Shown: positions 43,488 through 53,400 of the stretch, one piece after another
How positions within the stretch are numbered: the first letter of the stretch is position 1
Layout of the letters: each line of letters opens with the position of its first letter
Assembly: GCA_945883905.1 (NCBI GenBank)
Contig: CAMCYL010000006.1
Location: forward strand, 1-58,588
Source: Akkermansia muciniphila
GTDB taxonomy: Bacteria > Verrucomicrobiota > Verrucomicrobiia > Methylacidiphilales > CAMAQI01
Direction: 5' to 3'
Length of the DNA: 58,588 nucleotides
Translations under genes and position numbers: made by a program
The notes under the pieces: generated by a model
Databases searched by the model: none
Told to the model about the DNA's origin: nothing
Seen by the model: only the letters and a program-made list of their open reading frames with translations

Positions 43488-44086
43488 TATTTCGGAAGCT
43501 GATTGGGAGCAGCCTCAAGCTCTTTTTCGGTCCAAGAGGCAGTTCGTGCCGCCTCCTGCTTTCGAACGGCAGCCACCATCTCTGGAGTAATCGGAGTCGC
43601 ATTATTACCCCAATCAGACCGGATATAAGTTAAAACTTGAGAGATTTTCTTGTCATCTAAAACATCTTTCCAAGGAGCCATATTTCCATTGTAAGGCTTC
43701 CCCTTCACTGTTATCGGCCCCACCATTCCATGGAGTAAAATACGGATCACATGCGCCTCACTTCCCAGCACAAATTCCGATCCAGCCAGAGGCGGATATT
43801 GTCCCTCGACTCCAAGTCCCGTCACTTGATGACACTGCGCGCAATTCGCTTTGAAAACTCGTGCGCCTAAAACCTTCGGATCCTCTACCGCCGCAGCTCC
43901 CCCTTTGACAGGACCATAAGTCACCGTCGACTCGTCATAGATCTCTCCGCTAAATCCACCCGAATAGCGCATTAAATATGCCCCCCCCCAGACAAGAAGT
44001 ACGGCAAAGAACCAATACATCCACGTCGGAAGCATCGATTGATGTTTAGAATTTTCGTTTGATTGATTTGAAGAATGATCAGACAT
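43487..44086 (-). CDS. Membrane-anchored mono-heme cytochrome c (CcoP-like)
   Basis: A 199-residue protein with one membrane segment (residues about 20-40, WMYWFFAVLLVWGGAYLMRY) and a single class I cytochrome c domain with CAQCH and a downstream Met ligand region (GNMAPWKDVLDDKKISQVLT). Canonical CcoP has two hemes; this has one. It is the last cytochrome gene in the operon and probably takes electrons from the CcoO-like subunit. The C terminus is Glu/Ala-rich and likely periplasmic. Confidence 0.85.
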   Translation of the reverse strand: MSDHSSNQSNENSKHQSMLPTWMYWFFAVLLVWGGAYLMRYSGGFSGEIYDESTVTYGPVKGGAAAVEDPKVLGARVFKANCAQCHQVTGLGVEGQYPPLAGSEFVLGSEAHVIRILLHGMVGPITVKGKPYNGNMAPWKDVLDDKKISQVLTYIRSDWGNNATPITPEMVAAVRKQEAARTASWTEKELEAAPNQLPK

Positions 44087-44100
44087 ACACCCGTTCCTCG

Positions 44101-44754
44101 TTATGGTTTCACCGGCGCTTCAGGCAGCGCATACGTACGATTTAAAGAGAGAAGATAAGCCACCAATGCCTTCGCATCCTCAGAAGGAATCACCTCTTTC
44201 CCCTCTTCTGTTTCAAAGCCAACAGGAAGACTCAATCCCATTCCTGAAGGAATCCCTTTAATCTCTCTTTTCTCATACAAAAAAGAGTAGCTTGGATGGC
44301 TCGATCCACTCACCGATTTTGGGGCATAAAAAAGTTGATGAAGAGAGGCGGCGTCATACTTTTTCTTAGGTCCCGAGTTGGTATTCAAATCCGGACGATC
44401 TGCCCCCAAATTAGCAAGATCCGGTCCTAAACGCATCGCTCCTAAATTTGGATTCGATTGATGTAAATAATCCCGAGCAACCGTTTGGCGTGTTCCCCAT
44501 TGGCGAGCAATATCGGCTCCTCCACTCTCCGAACGAATCTGTTGAGTATGACAACTTGCACACCCATTTGCCGCATAAACCTTTGATCCCCGTTGAGCCA
44601 GCCCACTCAAGGCCGGAGGATTCATATCACCAGTCACTTGATCCTCAAGAGGCATCAAGTTTCCAACTTGATTTAAAGGGACTAAAATTAATGCAACCCA
44701 AGACAAAACAAAGGCCGCAAGAATACCAACAAAAAGACGTCCGTAACCATTCAT
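44101..44754 (-). CDS. CcoO-like cytochrome c subunit
   Basis: A 217-residue mono-heme cytochrome c with one N-terminal membrane helix. It has the CcoO signature: VYAANGCASCHTQQIRSE, ARQWGTRQTVARDYLHQ and LGAMRLGPDLANLGADRP, with a segment near HPSYSFLYEKREIKG. The ATG at 44754 overlaps the CcoN-like stop as ATGA and has a GGAAGG ribosome site, so it is preferred over the Met three codons upstream. It should carry electrons beside the CcoN-like subunit in the same complex. Confidence 0.88.
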   Translation of the reverse strand: MNGYGRLFVGILAAFVLSWVALILVPLNQVGNLMPLEDQVTGDMNPPALSGLAQRGSKVYAANGCASCHTQQIRSESGGADIARQWGTRQTVARDYLHQSNPNLGAMRLGPDLANLGADRPDLNTNSGPKKKYDAASLHQLFYAPKSVSGSSHPSYSFLYEKREIKGIPSGMGLSLPVGFETEEGKEVIPSEDAKALVAYLLSLNRTYALPEAPVKP

Positions 44755-46226
44755 GAACAACATCCTTCCTTATTCGAATTACAACAAGCAGCCAAAAGAG
44801 TAGCCGCTACGTTTTTAACAAAGATTAAATTTGCAAAAAGAACCATCGCTCCTCCTACCACTGAGAGCCAGAAAAAAGGACTCGCTAAATTTTTCGTCGC
44901 CACAAAGGCCATCGGAGCGAAATTAATTCCCAATCCCATAAAAACTCCCGCACAGAAAGTTCCGGTGAAATAAGTAATAATCCCGCAAAATCCCCACCAA
45001 AACTGGCACTTTGAACAACACGTCACACAACAAGGAAGTTCTTTTCCTGTCAACTTCGGAAGAATCGCATAAATCGATCCAAACAAAACCATCGACAAAA
45101 AGGAATACTCCAAAACCGCAGAGACCCCCATTTCAAAATAGCTGAATCGTAAAGCGGCGCTCACCCCTCTCAACGAAAGAAAGGCCTCAAGAGAAACCCA
45201 AACGACAAAAGAAATTCCCCCTGTCGCTAAATACCAAAGAACAGGATTCGACTTCACTTTACACCAGTGGGACCAAAGCGGAACCATCTGATGATTCGCA
45301 ATCATAATCGCAGGAATCAAAAGCAGAACCCCCGCAACAACACTCGAGGTAATCATCCACGCGGGAATCGGCCCTCCCACCAAATGTCGAACTCCCGTCC
45401 AAGCCCCTAAAAAGGCAAAAAACCAGAAAGCTCCTTTCGCAGAATGAACTCGGTTTAAAGCCACTCCCAAAAGGGTCGGAATCCAATAGTAAAGCGCCGC
45501 AATCGCCAAAGAACCAAGGACAAGCACTTCAAGTCCCCCGATATACCACGCATGCACTAAAGCCGGCATCACCCCAAAGACGACCTTGCAAAACACAAAG
45601 TAGTAAGCAACCGCAAAAAACCAAGGAAACCAAAAAACCGCTCCCAAGAGATACCACTCCGCAGGGGTTGATTTCGTACAGCGCTTCATTGCAAAACGCA
45701 TTCCAATCCCTAAACCGATAAAGGCATAGGCCACAAAAAGAATCGCTGAGGCATATTTTGGAAAATCAAAGCCCGCAAAACCACTCGCCTCTCCTGAAAA
45801 TATTCCAACCACTCCCACGAGGATCCCCAGATTCCATAAAGCAATCGCTCCTAATAGAAAATAACTCCCTGCCTTACAGGGACTCTTTTGGGTTAAATGT
45901 CCAGTCAACCAAATCGCAACTCCTAAAAACCCTTGAACCAACCACCCATAAATCAGAATGCTCTTACTGGCAGCAACAGCGCGTCCGTAATTTAACCCTT
46001 GATGAATCAAATCAAAAAACCAACCGAAATACGGATTTTGAATCGCGCATTGATAGTCAATAAATCCAGGAAATTTCAACTGCCAGAAAGCAATGGCTGC
46101 AATAAAACTTGAAACAACTAACCACAAAGTAGCGCTCAGAAAAAGAAGACTTAAAGGCCCCTGTAAAGAGCGATCTAAATTCCCCTCTCCGCATCCCTCG
46201 AACTGAATATCTGATGAGCAATTCAT
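44751..46226 (-). CDS. CcoN-like subunit without heme/Cu ligands
   Basis: A 491-residue polytopic protein that aligns in pattern with cbb3 oxidase subunit CcoN (about 12 helices). The region LVHAWYIGGLEVLVLG replaces the CcoN WYGHN copper-ligand helix, GAWTGVRHLVGGPIP replaces YIWAGPHHLHY, and the helix normally holding two heme His reads YFEMGVSAVLEYSF. The expected His residues and the cross-linked Tyr are absent apart from one His. It has Cys clusters CCVTCCSKC and, at the C terminus, CCNSNKEGCCS. Oxygen reduction is unlikely; a structural or electron-docking role is inferred. The ATG at 46226 follows an AGAGG site. Confidence 0.8.
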   Translation of the reverse strand: MNCSSDIQFEGCGEGNLDRSLQGPLSLLFLSATLWLVVSSFIAAIAFWQLKFPGFIDYQCAIQNPYFGWFFDLIHQGLNYGRAVAASKSILIYGWLVQGFLGVAIWLTGHLTQKSPCKAGSYFLLGAIALWNLGILVGVVGIFSGEASGFAGFDFPKYASAILFVAYAFIGLGIGMRFAMKRCTKSTPAEWYLLGAVFWFPWFFAVAYYFVFCKVVFGVMPALVHAWYIGGLEVLVLGSLAIAALYYWIPTLLGVALNRVHSAKGAFWFFAFLGAWTGVRHLVGGPIPAWMITSSVVAGVLLLIPAIMIANHQMVPLWSHWCKVKSNPVLWYLATGGISFVVWVSLEAFLSLRGVSAALRFSYFEMGVSAVLEYSFLSMVLFGSIYAILPKLTGKELPCCVTCCSKCQFWWGFCGIITYFTGTFCAGVFMGLGINFAPMAFVATKNLASPFFWLSVVGGAMVLFANLIFVKNVAATLLAACCNSNKEGCCS

Positions 46227-46236
46227 AATAAAACCT

Positions 46237-46569
46237 CTATTTAACAACAATCACCCCTGCAGGACGAAGTGCTTTATTCTTGAGTGCCTCGACCTCGATC
46301 TCCATCGATCTCGAAATCGGAATTTGATAAATCCCTTTTGACTCATCGAGAACCGCATAATGATCCAAAATTGCCGCCTCTTTCGCACGCAACTCACTCA
46401 ATTTTTTCGTTCGCTCAATCGCACGAGTTTGATCGTAGGTTTTATTCTCCTCACGGTAATTACAAAGAATAGAACCTGTCACAAATCCAAATAAAATGAG
46501 TCCAGCAATAATTTTCAAGAAGGAACTGAACCCTCCTTTTTTTTCTGTCTCTATCGATGTATCGCTCAT
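46237..46569 (-). CDS. Small single-span membrane protein of the ACIII operon
   Basis: A 110-residue protein with one membrane helix (about residues 18-36, LKIIAGLILFGFVTGSILCN) and a soluble, charged C-terminal part with a possible coiled coil (ERTKKLSELRAKEAAILDHY). I do not recognise the family. It lies between actF and the CcoN-like gene with short gaps, so it is likely a small accessory subunit of the respiratory complex. The Lys/Glu-rich tail probably lies in the periplasm. Confidence 0.7.
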   Translation of the reverse strand: MSDTSIETEKKGGFSSFLKIIAGLILFGFVTGSILCNYREENKTYDQTRAIERTKKLSELRAKEAAILDHYAVLDESKGIYQIPISRSMEIEVEALKNKALRPAGVIVVK

Positions 46570-46578
46570 AAATTCCTC

Positions 46579-47805
46579 TTAATTCTTTAAGTGAATGGAT
46601 TCATCCAAGCGTGGATCCTTCACCGGATAAAGATTAGCTTTCGTCAGATTTTTTAGAAACACAGCCGCAATCACACAACCAATTCCTAAGAAGCAACTCG
46701 CATTGAGAAGGAAATGCTTCCAGTCTGGAATTGGACTCTTTTGATAGACAGGCATAATAATCCAATAAAGATCACACATATGAATGAAGATCATCCAAGA
46801 GGCTCCCGCAATTAAACGCCAAGGAGTTTTCTTCGCCTTCTGTCCGAGGAGCCAGAGAAAAGGAATAATAAAGTGACCCACTAACATTCCAATACTGAGC
46901 GGAAACCACTCTGGAGTATTGCGAATTTTATAAAAAATCGTCTCTTCAGGAATGTTCGCATACCAAATCAACATAAACTGACTAAAAGCGATATAAGACC
47001 AGAAAATCGTAAAAGCAAACATCAGCTTTCCCACAATATGGAAATGCTCCTCGTTAACGAGTTGTAGGTATCCTTTCGCCTTCAATGAATGAAGAATAAT
47101 CGCCAACAGGGCCATCGCTGAACCGGCACATCCGGCGAAAATATACACCCCCCACATCGTCGAGTACCAACGATAGTCCATACTCATCATCCAATCGATC
47201 GCCGAAAAACTAATGCTAATCGCAAAAAGAGCGATCACCCCGTAGGAGGTCTTTCTCATCACCACCGAATGGATCGGATGACCATCGCTATCTTGCTGTA
47301 AAGAACGTCGTCGGAACCATGCCCCAACAAGAACAAAGGTCGCAAAATAGAAGGCTAAACGAAGATAGAAAAAAGCCGGCCAATCAAATCCGAGTGTAAA
47401 ATACCCCGCTTTTGCGTGATAGAGAGGATCATGAGCCGTCACCGCTGGATTCAACCAAGGCCAGAGGGAATGAAGTCGATCCCCTCCGACAATCGGTAAC
47501 AAAGGAATAAAAAATAAGGCAAGATATGGAAAAACCCCAACGACATTCTCAAGTTGACGGCGAACTAAAGTATTCCAACCGGAGTTCGTGGCATGTTGCA
47601 CCACAAGCCAGAAAAATGACCCTGCGGCCATTGTATAAAACACCATAAAGGAAAAAAGCCACGAAAAATTAAAGGCCTTTGGATTCAGGTGACAGCCAAT
47701 GGCAGCCCCGATCAACCCTAAAACGCCGATGACCCAAAGGGCGGTAATCGTCCCTCCAAGGTCCTCTTTCTTTAAACTCACTCGATCTTGAACTTTTGCT
47801 TCCAT
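46579..47805 (-). CDS. actF: Alternative Complex III subunit ActF
   Basis: A 408-residue polytopic membrane subunit of Alternative Complex III, a quinol:electron-acceptor oxidoreductase. About ten hydrophobic segments are visible. Features include FMVFYTMAAGSFFWLVVQHA, FSAIDWMMSMDYRWYSTMWG and FSQFMLIWYANIPEETIFY, which match ActF (NrfD-related). It is followed by a small membrane protein and preceded by actE with a 13-base gap. Confidence 0.92.
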   Translation of the reverse strand: MEAKVQDRVSLKKEDLGGTITALWVIGVLGLIGAAIGCHLNPKAFNFSWLFSFMVFYTMAAGSFFWLVVQHATNSGWNTLVRRQLENVVGVFPYLALFFIPLLPIVGGDRLHSLWPWLNPAVTAHDPLYHAKAGYFTLGFDWPAFFYLRLAFYFATFVLVGAWFRRRSLQQDSDGHPIHSVVMRKTSYGVIALFAISISFSAIDWMMSMDYRWYSTMWGVYIFAGCAGSAMALLAIILHSLKAKGYLQLVNEEHFHIVGKLMFAFTIFWSYIAFSQFMLIWYANIPEETIFYKIRNTPEWFPLSIGMLVGHFIIPFLWLLGQKAKKTPWRLIAGASWMIFIHMCDLYWIIMPVYQKSPIPDWKHFLLNASCFLGIGCVIAAVFLKNLTKANLYPVKDPRLDESIHLKN

Positions 47806-47818
47806 GACTTTTAACCTG

Positions 47819-48436
47819 TTATTTTTTCAGCAACTTTTCACGTTCTGTTTCCGGAACGTCACTCAACGATGCCTTCTGACTTCGTTGCAATGCCCGAATA
47901 TAAGCGACAACCGCCCAACGATCTTGAGGAGTAATATTCGCTCCATACCCCATCATCTGACCTTTTCCTTTCGTAATCGTATTGAAAATCTCTCCATCGG
48001 ACATCGCACGAATCCGCTCATCGGTCAAATTCGCCACCCCTGCTAAACCGTACTGCGTCACGATCCCATTCCCCATTCCGGTCGAGCCGTGACAAACACG
48101 ACAGTTAATCTCATAACGCTCTTTTCCCGCAGCCATAAACTTTGAAGAGACCGTAACACTTTTCGGCATTCCATCTCCCCACTGATTTCCAATCGCTCCG
48201 GTAACAAAGTATTGATCATCAATCGGAATCGTTGCAGGAACGGTTCCTGAAATTGGCATCCGCGAGGCTTGACCATCCGCAAAGAATTCGCTCGGCTTCT
48301 GATATTTGACTTTGGCTTGACGATCCATGTCATCAAATATCTCGATCGGGGGTCGCTCCGTCTTTTGACCTCGAAAACCAACGACACAGAGAACGACTGT
48401 GACCGCTACAAATAATCCTAGAAGGTAGTATCTCAT
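47819..48436 (-). CDS. actE: Alternative Complex III subunit ActE (cytochrome c)
   Basis: A 205-residue mono-heme cytochrome c with an N-terminal signal anchor (YYLLGLFVAVTVVLCVVGF). The heme site is CRVCHGSTGMGNG, with a downstream MMGYGANITPQDRW region supplying the Met ligand. ActE sits on the periplasmic side and passes electrons out of the ACIII complex. Its ATG overlaps the actD stop as ATGA. Confidence 0.93.
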   Translation of the reverse strand: MRYYLLGLFVAVTVVLCVVGFRGQKTERPPIEIFDDMDRQAKVKYQKPSEFFADGQASRMPISGTVPATIPIDDQYFVTGAIGNQWGDGMPKSVTVSSKFMAAGKERYEINCRVCHGSTGMGNGIVTQYGLAGVANLTDERIRAMSDGEIFNTITKGKGQMMGYGANITPQDRWAVVAYIRALQRSQKASLSDVPETEREKLLKK

Positions 48437-49020
48437 TTTGAAATCACCGTGATTTGGGTTCCACCCAGTTCCGCTAATAGCTTCTTTGTCTCCTCTTCTG
48501 CGTAAAGAGGATCTGCTGCTTCAACAATTAAAAAGAAACCGTCATCACTGGCTCTTTTACAAAAAAGCTCCCAATTGAAAACGGGATGATTTAATCGAGG
48601 CATAATATTTGATATCAACATTCCCAAGATGGCGCCAAAAGCCGAAAGCAAAATCGTCAACTCAAACATCACCGGAAAAAAGGCCGGAAGCGCCCAATAG
48701 GGCTTTCCATTCACAATCAAGGGATAGAAGAGATCCAGCAACCAACCGCTTTGAATATCTTTCAAAAATTCAGGACGAGGAATTGAGGTCAACGATTCCA
48801 AGGAAATTCCAAGCGTAAAGCCCGTCATACCTCCAAATAAGACAAAGGTTGAAACCCAAGACTTACCCGTTCCCATCGCATTTTCCATTCCGTGAATCGG
48901 ATACGGGGAATAGGTATCCCACCATTTGAATCCTTTGTCACGAATGACCTCCGCCGCATGATAAAGTTCTGTGGCCGATTTGAATTCAGCCCCTACTCCA
49001 TAAACCGGTGCATTAGACAT
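48433..49020 (-). CDS. actD: Alternative Complex III subunit ActD
   Basis: A 195-residue protein with a small soluble N-terminal domain ([38 protein letters not shown]) and two membrane helices separated by a loop, as in ActD (DUF3341). The ATG at 49020 has a GGGAGG ribosome site and overlaps the actC stop by 8 bases; the longer frame is rejected. It contributes to the membrane core of ACIII. Confidence 0.92.
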   Translation of the reverse strand: MSNAPVYGVGAEFKSATELYHAAEVIRDKGFKWWDTYSPYPIHGMENAMGTGKSWVSTFVLFGGMTGFTLGISLESLTSIPRPEFLKDIQSGWLLDLFYPLIVNGKPYWALPAFFPVMFELTILLSAFGAILGMLISNIMPRLNHPVFNWELFCKRASDDGFFLIVEAADPLYAEEETKKLLAELGGTQITVISK

Positions 49021-50452
49021 GATGACCTCCCTTGTGATCCTCTTTCCCATGGAAGTGAGGATCCGCTTCAGGAACCACACTCTTTACCTCGGCAATCGCA
49101 ATCACCGGAAGGAATCGAATGAAGACCAAAAACAACCAAGTAAATAACCCACACGTTCCAACGAAAAGCGTGATGTCATTTAACGCGGGCTTGAACATTC
49201 CCCATGAAGAGGGAAGGAAGTCGCGATGAATCGAGGTCACGATAATCACGAAGCGCTCGTACCACATTCCGATGTTCGGTCCCCAAACAATAATCCAAAC
49301 CGCAACGACATTCTTCCGGAATTTATTGACCCAGAATAATTGAGGAATCAATACGTTACAAATCATCATTCCCCAATAAGACCACCAATAGGGTCCTAAG
49401 GCTCGATTCCAAAAGGCATATTTTTCGTAAGGATTACCGCTATACCACGCAATGAAAAGTTCCATGAGATAGGCATATCCGACGATCGATCCCGTTAACA
49501 AAATAATCTTACACATATTATCAATATGCTTTTCAGTAATCAAATCTTCCAAACCGAAAATCGCCCGGAACGGAAGCATCACGGTCAACACCATCGCAAA
49601 TCCTCCAAAGATCGCTCCTGCCACAAAATAAGGAGGGAAAATCGTCGTATGCCAACCCGGAATCACCGAGGTCGCAAAGTCAAAAGAAACGATGGAGTGA
49701 ACCGACAAAACCAACGGTGTACTTAATCCCGCAAGACAGAGATAAGCCATTTCATAATGCTTCCATTGACGATTCGAGGAGCGCCAACCGAAAGAGAGAA
49801 TATGATACAACTTCTTTTTCCAAACCTTTACTTCCCGATCACGTAAGGTTGCAAAATCAGGAATTAACCCTGTGTACCAGAAAAGGACGGAGACGGTAAA
49901 ATATGTTGAAACCGCAAAAACGTCCCAAAGCAACGGACTACGGAAGTTGGGCCAGATTGCATTCGCCTGGGGAACAGGAGCAAGAAACCACGCAAACCAA
50001 ACACGACCGACGTGAAAGGCCGGAAAGATTCCCGCACAGATCACGGCAAAAAGAGTCATCGCTTCCGCGGCACGATTAATCGAGGTCCGCCATTTTTGAC
50101 GAGTCAAAAAGAGAATCGCCGAAATCAAAGTTCCTGCGTGCCCAATACCGATCCAAAACACGAAGTTCGTAATATCCCACGCCCAACCCACAGGATGATT
50201 CAATCCCCACGTTCCAATTCCAGTTGAAACGAGATAAATCAAACTCAAGGGAACGAGAAGGGTAATCGCTCCGCTAATAAAGAATGCAATCCACCACCAA
50301 CGCGGGGTATCTCCCTCGATGATTGAACAAATTTTTTCGGTGATCCAATGAAAGCCTCGACCACTCCCGACGAGCGGGGGCCGTTCGACCTGCTTCGCCG
50401 CAGCGATGTAGTCCGGGCTATTCGCGTTCACTGATGTCGTGCCATGAGCCAT
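49013..50452 (-). CDS. actC: Alternative Complex III subunit ActC (NrfD-like)
   Basis: A 479-residue polytopic membrane protein of the NrfD/PsrC family with about ten helices, the quinol-oxidising membrane subunit of ACIII. Recognised segments include [60 protein letters not shown] and [21 protein letters not shown] His-rich C terminus ([15 protein letters not shown]) is present. It begins 18 bases after actB. Confidence 0.95.
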   Translation of the reverse strand: MAHGTTSVNANSPDYIAAAKQVERPPLVGSGRGFHWITEKICSIIEGDTPRWWWIAFFISGAITLLVPLSLIYLVSTGIGTWGLNHPVGWAWDITNFVFWIGIGHAGTLISAILFLTRQKWRTSINRAAEAMTLFAVICAGIFPAFHVGRVWFAWFLAPVPQANAIWPNFRSPLLWDVFAVSTYFTVSVLFWYTGLIPDFATLRDREVKVWKKKLYHILSFGWRSSNRQWKHYEMAYLCLAGLSTPLVLSVHSIVSFDFATSVIPGWHTTIFPPYFVAGAIFGGFAMVLTVMLPFRAIFGLEDLITEKHIDNMCKIILLTGSIVGYAYLMELFIAWYSGNPYEKYAFWNRALGPYWWSYWGMMICNVLIPQLFWVNKFRKNVVAVWIIVWGPNIGMWYERFVIIVTSIHRDFLPSSWGMFKPALNDITLFVGTCGLFTWLFLVFIRFLPVIAIAEVKSVVPEADPHFHGKEDHKGGHHV

Positions 50453-50470
50453 AATTGTTACCCTTGTGCT

Positions 50471-53400
50471 TTAGTGATGGGCAGGCTCAGTTGAATGAGC
50501 CCCCTGTTTTTCGCCGTGACCCTGTTCATGTCCATGCTCTCCATGGCCACCAAGGTGACTTTGTTTATCCCAATCACTCTTAAGTCCGACTTTTTCAAAA
50601 TCATCGGGGAGCAACGGGTTCGGATTACGAACTCGCGCCAAATAGGTCACACGAGGTCTTGTTCCAAGATAAGAAAGAACACCATAGTTTTGATCCAAGG
50701 CACGAAGCTTGGTCACTTCGCTCTCCGGATTGGCGATGTCACCGAAGACAATCGCCTCTGCAGGACAGGCCTGTTGACAAGCAGACTTAAAGGAATCGGT
50801 CGCAATTTTTTGTTTCTCGGTGTTTTTGGAAAGACGAAGCGCATTAATCTTCGCCTCTTCAACCCGCTGAACGCAAAAAGTACATTTTTCCATGACCCCA
50901 CGCATCCGAACCGTGACATTCGGATTCTTTTGCATCTCCGTCATCTTATCGTCGTTTTGCTCGCCAAAAGGTCCGAAATATAAATTACCAACCTCAAAAC
51001 CTAAAAGCTTATGGGACTTGTTTACTTTCCGCTTATTGTAATCAAAGAAGTTAAAACGACGTACTTTATAAGGACAGTTATTCGCGCAATATCGAGTTCC
51101 GATACAACGATTATAAGCCATCACATTGAGTCCATCCTCACTATGAATCGTCGCATTGACCGGACAAACGGTCTCACAGGGAGCATTTTCACAATGCTGA
51201 CAAAGCATCGGCTGAAGGGCCATTTGCGGATCGGTCGGTGACTCCGAATAATAACGATCGATTCGCATCCAATGCATCGATCGACCGCGACCGACTTGGT
51301 TCTTTCCGACAATCGGAATATTGTTCTCACTTTGACAAGCAATGACGCAGGCATTACATCCAACACAAGTCGTTAAATCGATCACCATTCCCCATTGATG
51401 AGGATCGGTCATTGCAGGACGATGACCCGTTCCCATTTGAGTCTCATAAAGTGACCGCATATCCTCGGGTTGGTGACCATCGATTCCCATGACCTTTACG
51501 ATCCCGGCGTTCTTATTAAATTCTTCAAGCGTCAACTCACGAACAATCGCACGCCCTTCCATGCTGAAATGATGTTGAGTTTGAGCCAGTTTAAAGTCTT
51601 TATTAGCACGAGTTAATTTGACGTTTTGCGCGACAAATAAATTTTGAGAGGTTCGAATTGAAAAAGCATTCGCCCCCACTTTATTTCCGACATAACCGTT
51701 AAACGAACGACCGTATCCAAGAGCAATCGCAATCGAATCATCGCTCTGTCCAGGCATTACATAAACCGGAATTTCAATCGATCGTCCCTCAACCTCAATA
51801 ATCACCACATCCGCATCATCCCCATCAAGCTCCAAAGTCGGATTCTCTTCACGTCGCTTTACTTCTACAGGATCTAAAGCAATCGTAATCGGCTTGATCT
51901 CAGCGATTCTTAATCCCAATTTACGAGCGGTGGTGTAGCTCACGTAAGCGGCGTTATCCCATGTTAATTTCGACTGAACATCGGGCAACTCTTGAAGCCA
52001 TCCGTTATTCGCATAACGACCATCATCAATTTTGGGACAGGCAAAAAAGGTGACTTCGAGTCCCTCTCGATAGCTTGGGAAGTTTTGCTTAATCGATTCG
52101 ATCACCGCTCCAGAGCGATAACTAGGCGAAACAAGCGCAAAGGCAGAACCGGACCAGAATCCGTCATGAAGTAACTTATTCCAGTTATTCGCCTTGGTCA
52201 CTTCGACAAAAGTTTTTTGAACCACTGTCATTTCAGGCGGAATCGGAAGATTGCTCGCTTGACCTGGTACCGTTGGCGCCGCGATCTTCGCAGGAGCGAC
52301 CACTGGCATCGGCATCAGACACTCCTTTTCCCCTAAAAGTGCGGCAAAGAGTTGAAGTTCGGAAATCGCACCAAACAACGGAAGGATCATCGGCTGAAGC
52401 GCAAGATAAGTTCCATCCACCGCACGGGCATCTCCCCATGTTTCTAAGAAATGAGAGAGCGGAATCGTCCAGTCGGCCTTAACCGCCGTGGTCTCATCTT
52501 CATGAGTTCCGATACGAACCACTTGCTCAACCGATTTCTGAAGTTCGGACCAATTTAAATCAACGGGAGTATTGTAAACTGGATTTCCGCCGATAATGAA
52601 AAGTGTTTTAACGGAGCCTGCCTTCATGGCGGACACGAGTTCCGAAAGCGGAGCGGCCGGAATTTGTACCGGAGCGGTCACGCGAATAACTTCATTCCGA
52701 TAAGCCCCAAGAGCTTGGTTAATCGCAATCGCAAGAAGATGAACCGCAACCGGTTGTTGACTTCCGACAACGACCATGCCTTTGCCGTACTTCACCAAAT
52801 CAATCGCTGTCTCACGAGCCCAACGTTGTTGAGCCTCAGTGAAAGGAACAGATCCAGAAACAGAATTCGCGATCGTCGTTAATTCAGCTCCCGCTCCGTT
52901 GGCAGCCATCTCTTTTGCAACCAAAGCAAGAAAGGCCGGTTGTTGAGAGGCTTTCATCCGCAAACGGTGATCAGCCATCCCACCGGTGCTGGTGATGCGG
53001 CTTTCCGCAACATAAAGTCGATTCATCGTATCGCCCGACTTACGAACACGACGTCGGGAAGCAAACCCCTTAATCGCTCCAATTCCCCCTTCATCGGTCG
53101 CACAAAAATCGCAATCCAACGAGAGAATTACATCGGCTTTGTCAAATTGTGGAAGAAGTTGAAGACGTTGCCCAAAAGCAATCTCCGTTGCCTTGAGCTC
53201 CGATTCAGTCGAAATCGCCTCGTAAGCCGAGATTAATGCCTTCGGAAATTTTGATTTAAATTCAGCGCGCAGACGTTGAAGCGTTGGGGAGGTACTAGAT
53301 TCCGTGAGGAAAGCAAGTCCCTCTCCTTGCGTCGCAGAGTAAGTTTTTGATACCTCATCAATATAACTCGCAAAAGCGGCGAGATCTACTTTCTTACTGC

